Below are positions 48,955-60,868 of a DNA stretch of 64,000 nt, one piece after another. The notes under the pieces were generated by a model. It did not search any database. It saw only the letters and a program-made list of their open reading frames with translations, and was not told the DNA's origin. Origin of the DNA: Thamnaconus septentrionalis (lineage: Eukaryota; Chordata; Actinopteri; Tetraodontiformes; Monacanthidae); NCBI GenBank assembly GCA_009823395.1, contig CM020511.1, positions 12,661,501-12,725,500 on the forward strand. Direction: 5' to 3'. Positions within the stretch are counted from its first letter, which is position 1, and every line of letters starts with the position of its first letter. A program made the translations under genes and the position numbers.

Positions 48955-49030
48955 CAGAGGTGGGCAGTAACAATGTACAAATACTATGTTACTGTACTGA
49001 AGAAGATTTTTCATGCATCTGTACTTTTGT
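48955..49030 (+). mobile_element. End of a teleost DNA transposon (CAGAGGTGGGCAGTAAC..)
   Basis: Starts CAGAGGTGGGCAGTAAC and continues with GTAC/TACTT-rich sequence to TCTGTACTTTT. Positions 48975-49002 match the minus strand of 7809-7836 at 25 of 28 bases, and similarity continues beyond. This marks it as the same family as the 7.1-7.8 kb element. Confidence 0.6.
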
Positions 49031-49045
49031 ATATATATTTGCATA

Positions 49046-49318
49046 ACATGATAGTTTGACGTTATAGCACAAAAATTATCACAGAATAGTGTGAAAGTTT
49101 CTCGTCTTAACGTGAAAATTATCACGAAACTTTCACATAACGTCATAGTTTCATATTTTAACATGATAGCTTCCTGTTTAATGTTTCAATGTGAAAGTTT
49201 CACATTATAACACGAAAATTATCACGAAATAACGTGACAGTTTCACGTTTGAACGTGATAGTTTTACGTTATAACGTGAATATTATCGTTAAATAACGCG
49301 AAAGCTTCACGTTAAAAT
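49046..49318. repeat. Palindromic AACGTGAAA/TTTCACGTT repeat cluster
   Basis: About 270 bp composed of degenerate alternating units: AACGTGAAAATTATCACGAAA, TTTCACGTT, ACGTTATAACGTGAA and GAACGTGATAGTTTTACGTT. Neighbouring units are reverse complements of each other, so the whole stretch can fold extensively. It directly follows the transposon end at 48955-49030 and may be its internal array. Confidence 0.8.
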
Positions 49319-49329
49319 GAGAGACTGAG

Positions 49330-49899
49330 CAATTTTTTTTTTTCCCTAGTGTGGCAGCAAAGCGCTTCCGTAGCACCCAGACTAACGACGGCGGGGAGTC
49401 TTTTTCCCCACCCTCATTTTCCCACGTTTTACTCTCCCGCACGGAGTTCTGAAGGCGACCGAGTGACGGAGCAACGCGACTAAACAGCCAGTGTGCATCA
49501 GGCGCCGCTGCCTATGACAGCGACGCGCCGACCGACCGCGGCAAAGCACGCTGACAACAAAGGCGCCCATTTGAATAATGCTGCTCATTAGCGGGAGGAC
49601 ACGGGGCCTTTTTTTTTTCCTGTTGGCGCCTGTCCCTGGTCACTTTGCGCCGCCGCGCGATAGACGCCCGCACGCGCACGCGCACATATATACATACACA
49701 CAAACGTGCGCTCAACGCCAAGGTTGTCATCCATCACGGCGCCGCGGAGAAAGGTACGAGTCGCCCAAGACAAATGCACCTATCTGTTTCCCTTTCTTTT
49801 ATTTCATCAGCCATGATTAGACGCGCTCTCGCCGAGAATCACAGCGTCCGAGCCGCGGGAGAAGAAAGCGGTGGCAGACGCGCACCGTGCCATCCAGGC

Positions 49900-49900
<1 letters not shown>
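49330..49900. other. CpG-rich intergenic patch
   Basis: GC- and CpG-rich sequence with CGCG words, including a (CA/CGCA)n stretch at 49670-49702. No exon with homology was found. It could be a CpG-island-like regulatory element or the start of an unknown transcript. Confidence 0.3.

Positions 49901-49941
<41 letters not shown>
49901..49941. repeat. (GA)n microsatellite
   Basis: A pure GA run of 41 bp. Confidence 0.96.
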
Positions 49942-49945
<4 letters not shown>

Positions 49946-50389
49946 AAAGTCCAGCGGAGACTCGGGGCCCGTTGGAAATCCTTCATCAACTGGAGGTATT
50001 GGCACATTAAACAATAAAAGTGACACCCTGACTCGCCAGACACAAAAAGGGACTCTTCAGTTCAATGCTGGCATCCAGACAGGATGCTAGTCAGAGTAGC
50101 GGACGTACTGTTATACGCTGTTATAGGCCGAGGAATTAATGGGAGATGCTGTTTGTTGCCGTTTCTCACTGTCATGTCTGGAGGTAAATATAACGGCGGC
50201 GGCAGCTGTTGAGCTCATGCTGGCGTTAAAATAAATAAATAAGTAAATAAAATTGGATATAAATACAACACATAGATGCAGTTTATTGTTACCCTGAGGA
50301 CTGCTCTCAAACAACCCCCCGCCCCCGCCAAAAAAAACAAAAAAAAAATTTCCCAACAGAGCTAACCCCTGAAAAATAATGCGATGTTT

Positions 50390-52400
50390 TAGCACTAAGA
50401 ATTAATTAACTATAAGGATTAATCAGACAAGACTCAACGTGTTAATTAGTGGGTTTTAGCGACGCTGAGGGGTACGTGTTTTTCCTTTTTTTTTTTTTTT
50501 TTTTACCTTTCGGATGGAAGGAAACAGGTTAGCCTGTGTTCATCAGCTACTATAACCGGATTGCTGACAAATAACCGGCTACACAACACAACAACACTCT
50601 AACGTACAACAGCTCAGTGGTATTGATCCCCTCATCTGAAAGGCGCAGAGACCAAATGAATAAACAAACCATAGCGCACCGCTGGGGTGCACCGAGGTAT
50701 GAGCAAGTTGACGACGACACCTCACAGTATCGGGGAAAATCCATCTGCAGAAACGTGCACAAGCACGTCTCCAAAAGAATCTAATTAGTCCTGGGCTAAT
50801 CCTTTATGCAAATGAAAAATCCTGAAAAACTAAATGATTGGATTGAAAAAAAAAAGAAGAAGAAGAATACAAGGAACACTGTAGCTGTTTGAAGAGACCT
50901 GAGGAAAATCCAACTGTAGCTCCATAAAGGGAGAAAATCAGTCATCTGCCAAGGACAGCCGGAGCTAATAAGTGTGTAACATGATAGAAAAGAAAATTAG
51001 TTCATAGCTGTCATCTCCTTGATGAAGAGGCAATCAAAATCAAAGTGAATCATTCCGTGAGGAAGATTGTGTTTTGGAATTCAAACGGGCAATGCTTCAA
51101 TATGACAAATCAGCCGGTGCGGTGCATGTTGATTGATTCCATCCATGAAAACCTAATAGATTTAGCTCTCTGTGAATTTGGCTCTCATTAACCTCGCGGC
51201 GTTTTCGTACGAGAATGTATTGGAGCCATTTTATCCACCACTCAAAGGCAATTCACCGGGTGATAAATCCTTTGGCTTATCTGGCTGCAGGTGACAGCAC
51301 AAGCAGAGCAAACGTGGCTGACTGGGGCACAAACACTGCGGGGCGTGCACGCGCACACACTCTCCTATTCTGTGTAAACACAAACACACACACACACACA
51401 CACACTTGCAGAGACACACATGCAGACACACGCGCGCACGTTTTCCTTGAAGGGGTCGCCATGGTGACCCGTGAGTGGAAAAAACCTTGTGATCCAACCG
51501 GAACCGAAGGCACGCTCCTTGACCCGAGCGACCAGCCGCGACAGAAAAATCTTCCTTCCAGCTTCCCCGAAAAAGATAAGCAAGAAGAAGAAGAGGAAGA
51601 AGGAAGAGGGAGGGGAGCGAAGAAGAAGAAGAAGAAGAAGAAGAAGAAGAAGAAGAAGAAAAAAAAAACAGAATTCAATTACACAGTCGAAACCCACTCC
51701 TTGCCCTCCGGGAGTGATATCAGCACCATTTAAAAGTCTGATTACTCACAAAACCAATAACATTTTGACTCCTTGGTAATGGACCAGTAGATTAGAAAAT
51801 TTAGATTACATTTAACTGCCTGTAGATTCTCATTAAAACGCTACCAACTAGTTAGAAACAATAGGTAATTAAGAGAGTAATGAAGCGCGGTAGCATTAGC
51901 GCACGTCGGCTGTATGCTACCCTTGTGGGACTCAGCCTTACTTTGCTCTTATCCTGCAGCAAAGCCACGGCAGCGTCTCATTTGGGCAATACGACATATT
52001 TAATTAGATTAATGAATTTCGGCGGCGTCCCTGCAGGGTTGCTTGTGCTCTTTTGCGCTGACAGTATAACAACAGATTATATATTGGGGATAGGCCTGAA
52101 CGCTGCAGGCAGGCCCGTGCAGGTTGGTTCTCCCCCCTGCCCCCCAACATACCACCTCCTCGCCCCAACAGAGGCGCGACATGTGACAGGCTGGGCGGGG
52201 CCTGTCTCAGGTTTACTCCCGCGAAATTGTCGAATGCAAATGACGGCGAGCAAATGTTCTGTGCGAGTAAACACAAACTTGTATCAAAAAAAACAAACAG
52301 CCAAACTCTACATTTGATTAAGCAAATCAAGGGCTAATGAATTAAAAATGATTGATTGGAACTGAGGGGGAACACAAACGGAGGCAAGAGGGCCCACGTT
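50390..52400. other. Intergenic stretch, largely repeat-poor
   Basis: 50390-51290 and 51740-52400 contain many TAATTA/ATTAAT words and octamers at 50806 and 52234, and look like regulatory DNA. A (CA)n tract lies at 51378-51404 and a purine (GAA)n tract at 51618-51668. No coding region is supported. Confidence 0.4.
51618..51668. repeat. (GAA)n polypurine tract
   Basis: About 15 GAA/AAG units ending in an A-run, at the end of a roughly 90-bp purine-only region beginning near 51575. Confidence 0.95.
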
Positions 52401-53763
52401 GGTAAATAGGTTAACGCTCGCGTATGGCTTCCAGATCCCAGTGGTTCCAGCCAAGCAGGAAATTCTCCTACGCAAAGTAGCGACTTAAGTAAATATGAGA
52501 AGGTGCCACTCTTGCAAATCTCCAGAAGGTCAGGCATTACCATCCTTAGGTCTTGATCTCCGCGCTTCTTTTTGTTTTTTTTTTTGTCAGACTCGCCGAA
52601 TGCGCACTGCGGTCCCGCTGTGCGCTCTGTAGCATTAAACATTTCAACTTAACAGCATTAGCATGTTTTGTTGCTTGGGTAACTCATGGTTTCAGCCCAG
52701 TGCGGAAGAATGTATAGAATGTTTTGTCGAGCCATGTAAACTTTGTCTAAACTTAATAACAGAGTTTTACTATATGTTTTCCCTTTTGCATCAGTCTCAT
52801 ATTTATTCACAGGCTGTTCTTAAGCGTCCAGCGTGCCGGATTGAATATCCTTTTATGGAAATAGATTACAATAATATTTATGTATTTATCAGGTATGGTG
52901 TCATACCGGTGGCCGTGCAGTCCCATTAGTTATGGGGATCAAGCAGTAAATTGAACCGCGGCTTATACCAGTTCTGCTGCAAGAAGGCTTTGTAACATTT
53001 GGAGCATTTTCCTCACATCACTAAGTTCCATCCAGCAAAGGCTGCTCTGATGTCGTTCCCTGTATTCTGTCCCACTTGATCTCACGCCTTTCTTATAGCA
53101 GCTGTGATGCCGGGGTAGCATCAAGGAACCCTGGGCAGATTCCTGGTGGTGGTACATCGCAGCAGACTCCTTACAAGTGGACCCACTGGTGGAAAAACCA
53201 TGTGATCCAAGATTTTTTTTTTTTTTCCTCCAATGTGAATCTGAATGTTTGGTATTAGCATATGAAAAAGCATCTGTTACTTCTTTTTTTTTTATCTCAG
53301 TAAAACACAGATTGATTTTCTTTTTATTATATACTTATATTGTGACACAATATGATTTTCTTGTTGTGGGTAACATAATCAATTGAAGTGTTGGATTTAA
53401 TCTTTTTTTTCAGATGGAAGTTAAACTGGCTTTAACTTGAGCGGCTGATTGATCCTAGTTAAGATAGGTAATCACTTGTTTAATTTATACTTTCAGCATG
53501 AATATTAGAGCATTGTTACTTAGGTACAATACTCTTCATTAACTAAAACAATAACATCAGCGTGTCAAGCCTCAACACTTTAGTCTGTTACACCTTTTAC
53601 ATCTGGCCAGAACCAAATTCCTATTTCCTGCTTAAACTGGAGTTCTAAGCCGAGCAAGTTAGCGCCAATTTACACCTCATCAGCGTGTTTAGGCTGTCAG
53701 TGCGACACATTCCACTTACACCTTTCGAGCCGTTCATTCCATTGGTCTTTATGTAGTATCACA

Positions 53764-53779
53764 CTGCCCTCTATAGGCA
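53764..53779 (-). promoter_or_regulatory. CTCF-like motif
   Basis: The plus strand reads CTGCCCTCTATAGGCA. The reverse complement, CCTATAGAGGGCAG, fits most of the CTCF core. Confidence 0.25.
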
Positions 53780-56291
53780 CGCTTCCAAACTGCGCGACAT
53801 TGATCCTGATAGAATGGGTCCTGGTGTGATTTCAGCGAAATACCTTTCTCTTCTAAGCTGCAGTATTTGCATCTCCACACAAACAGAACGGCGTTTCGCT
53901 CTGGATTTTCTTTTTTCTTTTTTTTTATGTGCGTTTTGTCAAGCGAGCTTCATTTCTTGTAAACTGTTACCGTTTTTCTTTATTCTAACCAATGTGCTTG
54001 ATTTTGGTGACAGGCGCAGATGTTGCACTGTCTATGTTTATGTACACAGACCCGCAGGTGAATCACGGGAGGGGAGAGGAGGGGAGGAGGGCGTCTAGGA
54101 AACGCACTCAAACAAGTACACACCTCCAATCTGGCAGAGCGTTTGTGTAAACAGTTGAATAATTGAGCCAAATTCAAACGCGTCGTCTCTCAAAACAAGA
54201 GTCATGAAGGAGAAGAAGGAGGAGGAGGAGGAGAGGAGGAAGAGGAGGAGGAGAGCAGATGGCCCAGAGCTGATAGACTCAGAGACCGGGGGAGCAAGGA
54301 GTTGTTCTCTGAAGGACGAGGTCTCGCATTGTTGTGACTGCGAAGGCCGCTCTGTCACACGGCGTACCAGGGGTCCCCAAAGAGCCGGGGTCTTATGGTG
54401 TCAGTGTCCCCACAGCCCTCATCCCCAGCCCCCGGGCCTATTGTCATTCCCATTTTTTAATTTCTCAAAAGCAATCAAGTGTGACACAAAACTGTTTACC
54501 TAGCGTGTCTGCCACAACCAGGAAAAAAAAGAAAAGAAAGGAGGGGCGGAGGAGGGTTGGGGGGAATGGGGGGCAGACACACAAACCAGGATCTCGGCAC
54601 AAAATAATCCTCCATAATACCAGAGAGTTTAAAGAGGCTTTGCCAATACCAGCCCCCCAACACCACCTCTCCACCTCACCCTCCACCTCTCTGCGCTCTT
54701 ATGAGAAAAAAGGCAGAGGGGGTTGGAGGGGGTGAGGGGGGTGAGGAGGGGTGGAGGGAGGGAGAGAGAGAGAGAAAGGTGGGGGTAGGACACATCAGAG
54801 GGGAAGCTGCTAAATTCGCCCCTCAGTATCGTCTGGGATTGCTAATTATTGTTTTTAGAGTACAACAATTGGGGTATTAGGAGCCATAAGCGGCTGGAGA
54901 TAACATCCAGAGGTAGGCGAGGGCAGGAGGGGAGGGGCGGAGCGTGCGGGAGAGAAGATAATGGGCCGACAGAAGGGGAGCTATGATAGGGTCTGGTCCG
55001 TCCCCGCGACTTTCCGCCACAACACAACACAACACAGCGTCAGGAGATTCAGCAAAGTCGCAGCAACTCGACGGAGGGAAAGTTGGAAAGCATGTTGGAA
55101 AGAAGGCGAAAACAAGTTGAAGGGGAAAACAGCTCATGTACCTCCTGCGGTATTGTAGTGTATTGTGTATAGTGCACCAATACCGGTTGCAGGATGAGAT
55201 ATTCAAAAGTATAGAGTGGAATATCAAATCCCACTCTTGAGTCAGTTTCAGGTGAACCTGTGTCATTGGGTTGGTGATGTGGTATCAGCAGACAAGTGGT
55301 TTCAATCTCCATTCTTGTAAATAAAGACCAAGAGTCAGGCAAGAATTCACAAAACTTTGGGAAACATGTTTTTTTCAGAGGTTGTCTGAACTTCTGCCCA
55401 ATTGCTTATAAAGCCCCGTGTTTTGAATGAATGTTTTCAGGCCGCAATTACAACACACCTTTTCAATGGTAATCAAATGAATTGCAATATACAAAATTTG
55501 ACCCTAGCTATTGTCGATGTTGTTGTTGTGTGCTGCATGTTCACCTAAACAAGCCCTGTGTAGACACACAAAACAGCACAAAGGCCTAAAATGTGACCAC
55601 TGTGGATAACATCAAGGGAGTAAGAACTTAGTGTGCTGGTCAGAGGCATCGGGACACACTGTATGCCTGCTGTCGTTTGGCCATTTAAGCCAACTGTACT
55701 ATTGATATTGTGTCAAGAGAGGGATTAGTGTGTGGTTGGTCTTGCCAGTGAACTACAGGCTGTAGATGTCGGGGTGAGTGGAGTCACTTCCTACTCTAAT
55801 ACCTAGCAAATTTTGTTCACTGCTCCTTTAAACTCAAAGCGAAAAGCCGGTCAAAGATGTTAGAAATACATTCATTTATACGCAGAGTTCATTTCTTAGA
55901 GTCTGTGCTTTGGTATTGGTTGGATTTTACCCCTCCTGCCACTGCCTAATTTCAGGCTAAAGCATTGTTTTTCAGAATCCAGTAAATGTACAAGCCTTCA
56001 TCATTTTATCTTTACTTGCTTGCAACTGTTTTGAGTGTTTAGTTCGTCAAAATCACACAGCAGCATCGGAGCAGCTGGGATTAGCAGACAATCAGAGATG
56101 CCAGCAAGATTCAAAAGGGCACTGCAAAGTATATTGTGAGCGTGCACACACATGCACACACACACACACGCACTCTCGCTCTCTCTCTTTCTCTCATTGG
56201 TTTTTATCCTTTAAATGAACGGGCCAGCCAAAGTCATCTGGAAGCTTTCGCATGCCAACGAATTAATCAAGCAGCAATTAGCAAAGAAAAC

Positions 56292-56309
56292 AGCGCCACC
56301 TGTTGGCAA
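56292..56309 (-). promoter_or_regulatory. CTCF-like motif
   Basis: The plus strand reads AGCGCCACCTGTTGGCAA. Its complement has TTGCCAACAGGTGGCGCT, a close match to the canonical CTCF site and the best of the set. Confidence 0.4.
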
Positions 56310-56515
56310 TGCACCCGCGAACCCATGGACATTATATTATAGCCCGCTGCGGGTAACACCTGAGCACGAGCGCACTTCACGTCAAAAGGCACAACACACT
56401 GTCTATGCACGTGCACGTGGGTGCCCACGTGGGATACTCGTTTAAAGCGTGTGTGGGTTGCATGGCCTCCATTTGTAGAGTCTTACAGAGCATATGTGTT
56501 GTTGTTGTTGTTGTT

Positions 56516-56546
<31 letters not shown>

Positions 56547-57407
56547 CTGTGTGCGTGCGTGCGTGCGCGCATGCGTGTGTGCGCGTGTCTCGACACGAAG
56601 GGCTCCAACTGTGTGTCCTGGGGCCCACCTGGCAATGTTGTGCAGATTTGGGGGCCAGAGCAGCTGGCCTGGGGTCTGGTGAGGGGGAGGTTTGTGAGGG
56701 ATCCAGGGGGTCCACCGTTGCACCCTGTCCCACCAGACCTGGACAGTAGGAGGCAGATGGACGGGCCACAGTCACTGCCAAAGGGCCAGAGGGGCCACAG
56801 GGCCAAGGGAGAGGGCCAGCCAGAATTAAATCAGCTCACACAAAGAAACACACACAGAGGCAGACATGGCGAACAGTAGCTGCGTTTCCGTGACAGTTTT
56901 TTTTCGCAAAACAAAAGCGAGAATTTCTGAAATTTCGACAAAGTACAATAGCAAGTGTTTCCACTGAATGGTGTTAAGCGCATAAGCCGTAATTCTCGTA
57001 AAAACTCGTCCTGCGAGACCCCACTTTGAGCAGGATGGAGGTACAAAAATTTCTTGTATAGCTCTGCATTTCGATGTTGTTTGCTGTCTAGAATGGTTGT
57101 CGTATTTTTCTCTTTGATTACTTGATTCTCTTTGATATTCTGTCTCCTCCTCCGTCCAAACATAACAAGCCATTTTTATTTGAAAATGGTGACGTGTAAA
57201 TTTGAAAAAATTGCTTCCATTACACTTTTGCGATATACCTCTATATCGATACATGACTGGTCAGCATGCTAATGTCGTTTCACGATACTACTGCTACACT
57301 ACTAACCATTCATTTGTTTAACGTTTCAAGATTTCAAACTGTACGTCGTAATTCTGCATATTTCTTAGTGAATGTGCTTTACAGAAGTATGTACTAATGA
57401 TTGTACT

Positions 57408-57439
57408 ATTGTATTGTATTGTATTGTATTGTATTGTAT
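57408..57439. repeat. (ATTGT)n pentanucleotide repeat
   Basis: About six perfect units. Confidence 0.93.
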
Positions 57440-58692
57440 GCTAACAGTGTATCGTCTTGAAGAGTTGGTTGTAAATGTTTCCTTAATCCTCGAAGGTCTA
57501 TTAAATTTTCAAGAAAGTTGCTGGGTTTTCTTTTCTTTTCTTTTCTTCTTCAAAGACTTGGGCCATATTTTATGTTTGTGTTGACTGCTGCAATCACTGA
57601 CATCTGGAGGAGAAACAAGCAGGATACTCAAACAAACCCATAGCATGGCTCTAAGCTGTGAGAGGGTACCATAACAAGACCATATAGAGGATGAAAATGG
57701 TTGTATTGTTGTTTATATGTTTTGTTGATGTTTCTCAGCATTTCCCTCAGTGCCTTTAGAGGGAAGCCATAAACGGCCAGGAACATATGGCTAACAAGCT
57801 TAAAGGTATTTGTCAACCATAACTAAACCTTGGGAACAGTTTCCATCTGTTGGTGTAGAGGAATGCGTTTCTTTGTCGGGGAAAATTAATTTAGCATTTT
57901 ACAACTGAAAAAAGGCAACTTTAAAAAAAAAAAAAAATCGAACATTGCTTTTACTAAAGCTAAAGCATTTGGATGGACGACATCCCTTACATTGTTTCTG
58001 AAGGTTTAAACCCAAAGCTCCAATATTACTGGAAAATTTATTTTTCCATTGTTTTGAAACGATGTCTATCTCGTCACAGAGATGTCACAGAGTATGGTGA
58101 TACCACTGCATGGTTTGTGACAACAGTGCAGCCAGAGTGGAAAAGATAAGCAGTCTCATGTCCAAGAAAACCAGCTTTTTGACATCAGTATGGTGGAATT
58201 GACATTGTTTAGCCCATAGGACAAAATGAACTAATAAATAAATGGCTCCACCAGAGGATTTAAATGAGAAAACGGGTCCTGAAAAAAACCCATTCTGAAT
58301 CTGAATGTGATATTCAGCACTAAACAAATGGATGCGATGCAACACTCACTTGTGACAAGCACAAAAAATAAAGAAAAATCAGTTTTTGTATTTGTTTTTT
58401 TTTTATTCTTTAAACCCCACACAAACTATTTGGAATGCAACCTTTTGAAGAAATCATTCTTAGAATGGCTGAAGGATTATTGTGAGCACGTCCTGTAGGT
58501 GGTGGTGGTGGTGGTGATGTGGGAGGTGGCCACCGGGCTCCGCTAGTCCAGCCAGCCACAGATGCTCGGCTGTCTGTGTGTTGACTGTCTGTAATTTGTT
58601 TGCTCTAATTTGTTTTGCTGTACCAGGGGAGTTCCGATTTTAATTTTGCACCGTGTGTGTTTACCCCTCTTTGTGGATCGCTGATCTGTTAA

Positions 58693-58694
58693 GC

Positions 58695-58728
<34 letters not shown>

Positions 58729-58730
58729 GA
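58693..58730. repeat. (GA)n microsatellite
   Basis: A GA run with minor interruptions, followed by GGGA units to about 58755. Confidence 0.9.
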
Positions 58731-60868
58731 GAGACGGAGGGAGGGAGGGAGAGAGAAAGGCATGAGGCAGAAACAGTCAGTGCAGAGCAACGGGCTCTTC
58801 AAAAAGCCAAATTAAAAAAAGGAGCAGCGCAGATTGTTTTAAGCTCTGGCAGCCCCTTCAGGCCCAAAGGCCTCGCTCACAGGCTGCACCTGCTCCGTCC
58901 CCAGGGAGGCTGGTTCCTGATCCGTGGCCCTCCTCTCTCCTCCCCGGGCCACTGGCCCTGCCACCTCCTCTCCTTCACTTGCCCCTCCTCTCCTCCACCC
59001 TCAACCGTTTACGCTACATCTCCCCCCAAAAAACAAAAAAAAACCCTCCTCCCCTCTCCCTCCTCCTCCCCGGTGACTTCCCTCTCTCCTTTCACTCCTC
59101 AGTCCTGGCCTCTTCACCCTTCCTCTCCTCTCCACCACCTGCTCCTCTCCTTCCCCTCTTTCTATCTGTCCTGCTCCTCTCGCTCCTGGTTACTTCCACC
59201 TTTTGTTTGGCCTCCTCGCCCTGGCATAAGTTCCACTTCCTTTCACGTTCCTCCTGCTGTCTCGCCTCCAGCGGCTGGCAGGGTCTTAATCAGCCTTCCC
59301 TCCTCCTGCAAATGAGCCCTTTTTGACTTGTTAAGCCAAAGTCGAATCCCGCAGCCGCGTCCGTACAATGCAATGGGTTTGGTTTTTTCTTTCAAATTAT
59401 CACACAATCTGGGAGTTTTGTTCGCAAAAGCAGAATCCCGATAAGCGACACGTGATACGGACAAAAATAAAACTCACGGAAGTTGCGTTTAAAATTGTCA
59501 CAGCTATTTTTTTTATTGAAACCATCCCGGTTATGACTGCGCGTCCATACGGTAGTTCAGCCGGTCAGTCGGCTCAACACATGGGATGGAACACTTGGTC
59601 ACACACACAGCGTTCACATTACTGTGTCAGTAATGCAACAACATGGTTTCAGTAGTAGGGCATTTTTGTTTAATATGGCTTGATTGAAGCAGTCCAACTG
59701 AATATGAGACAAACAGAACCTGAACCCACGCCGAGGTCGTGGCAGGTTGGGATGCAGACCACGATGGAAGGACACGATGGAAGAAATCTGTCTCTGAGTC
59801 CCACTATCACTTCTGTCCCTCAACACAACAATCTTGATTTATTTTTTTTTATTTTTTTTTAAAAAGCCTTTGAACCAAAACTGCACAAAAAACACATTTC
59901 AGAAATTCTCTCATGCAGATAGTTTTGGTGTTTTCATTTTTCGGTATCAGGCTTCTAGAATATGAAGGTCTGTACTACTCAAATAATACTTTGATGATTA
60001 GGAAATCAAAATGTATACAGTCAATAAATAACTGTTGTTTTGTTTGCATTTGCTGATAATAAGCATCGTCAGTAGACTCAAAGAGCAGGGCCCTCTTTCA
60101 AGGAGGTGTTTGGTGAATTTATCACACAGAACACAGCTCGTACTGTTATAAATTAGCTGCTGCTAAATCACACACACTGAGACTTTAAACATCTTTCCTT
60201 AATTATATAAAAATCATTTTAAAATGTTAGGTTTGGATTTAATGACAGATTAGGAAATAATGGATTTTGTGGCTTTGTAAAACTTTCCACAACAGCGACC
60301 TAAAAAATGTAAGTAACGAAAGTCATAATATTCAAAAGACTGTGTTTTTAAGCTGTTATGCTTTCACTTACTTTCAAATGCACTTTTTTTCAGTGCTGTT
60401 ACAGGGAGGAGTGATACATCACCTTAAACAGTGACATTGGTGTGCGTCTCAGGTGCAAGGACTCACAAGCAGGGAATAAATTAAACTTGTCTCTGCCATA
60501 GTGCACCTGTGGGAATAACTGGAAAGAGAAAAAAAGTAAGAAAAGTAAAAGGAAAAAAAATGAGTAGTATGTAGTAGTAGTATGGACACACCAAAACTAT
60601 GTGCATGCTTCAATACACCCAGAAGTGAGAGAAAGCTATCTTTTGCTGCATTTTTGGTGCACTGACCCTTTAATCATTCATATCTATTCTCTACGCACCA
60701 CAATCTTCACATTGCTGTCATATTGTCAATATGAGCACTTCCACAAGGCCTACCATGACAGAAAAAACACTAACGCAGACAATTTTGGTCCATGTTACAT
60801 AACATAAGGTTTTTTTTTTTAAAAACTAACCACATGACTTCTGCTGATTTGGTTTTCTGATCCTGCAG

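Larger units (their letters stand above)
43820..53872. promoter_or_regulatory. Cluster of seven perfect octamer (POU) sites
   Basis: ATGCAAAT or its complement occurs at 43820-43827, 45108-45115, 46282-46289, 49037-49044, 50806-50813, 52234-52241 and 53865-53872. This is the classical site bound by POU-family factors. Two more lie at 61471 and 63722. By hand I found only two in the first 43 kb. Occupancy is not shown, and the 49037 copy lies next to repeat DNA. Confidence 0.45.
52401..56880. other. Intergenic stretch with purine-rich and simple repeats
   Basis: No gene is supported. An octamer lies at 53865. Purine-rich tracts lie at 54200-54260 and 54700-54790. A CAGGGGTCCCCAAAG word at 54368-54382 resembles a hAT end, but no partner was found. 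(CA)n lies at 56139-56170, (TTG)n at 56497-56514 and (GT)n at 56519-56547. Other frames are not protein-like. Confidence 0.4.
56881..60868. other. Intergenic stretch before the faxc 3' end
   Basis: 56880-57245 begins GCTGCGTTTCCGTGACAG and is rich in CGCAAAA/TTTCCA words. It may be a degraded fish DNA transposon, but I could not pair its ends. (ATTGT)n lies at 57408-57439, (TTTTC)n at 57528-57547, (GGT)n at 58498-58514, (GA)n at 58693-58730 and CTCC-rich sequence at 58910-59180. No gene is supported. Confidence 0.4.

Noticed and set aside
54368..54382. CAGGGGTCCCCAAAG as a hAT transposon end
   Set aside because: No matching inverted end or target duplication was found nearby.
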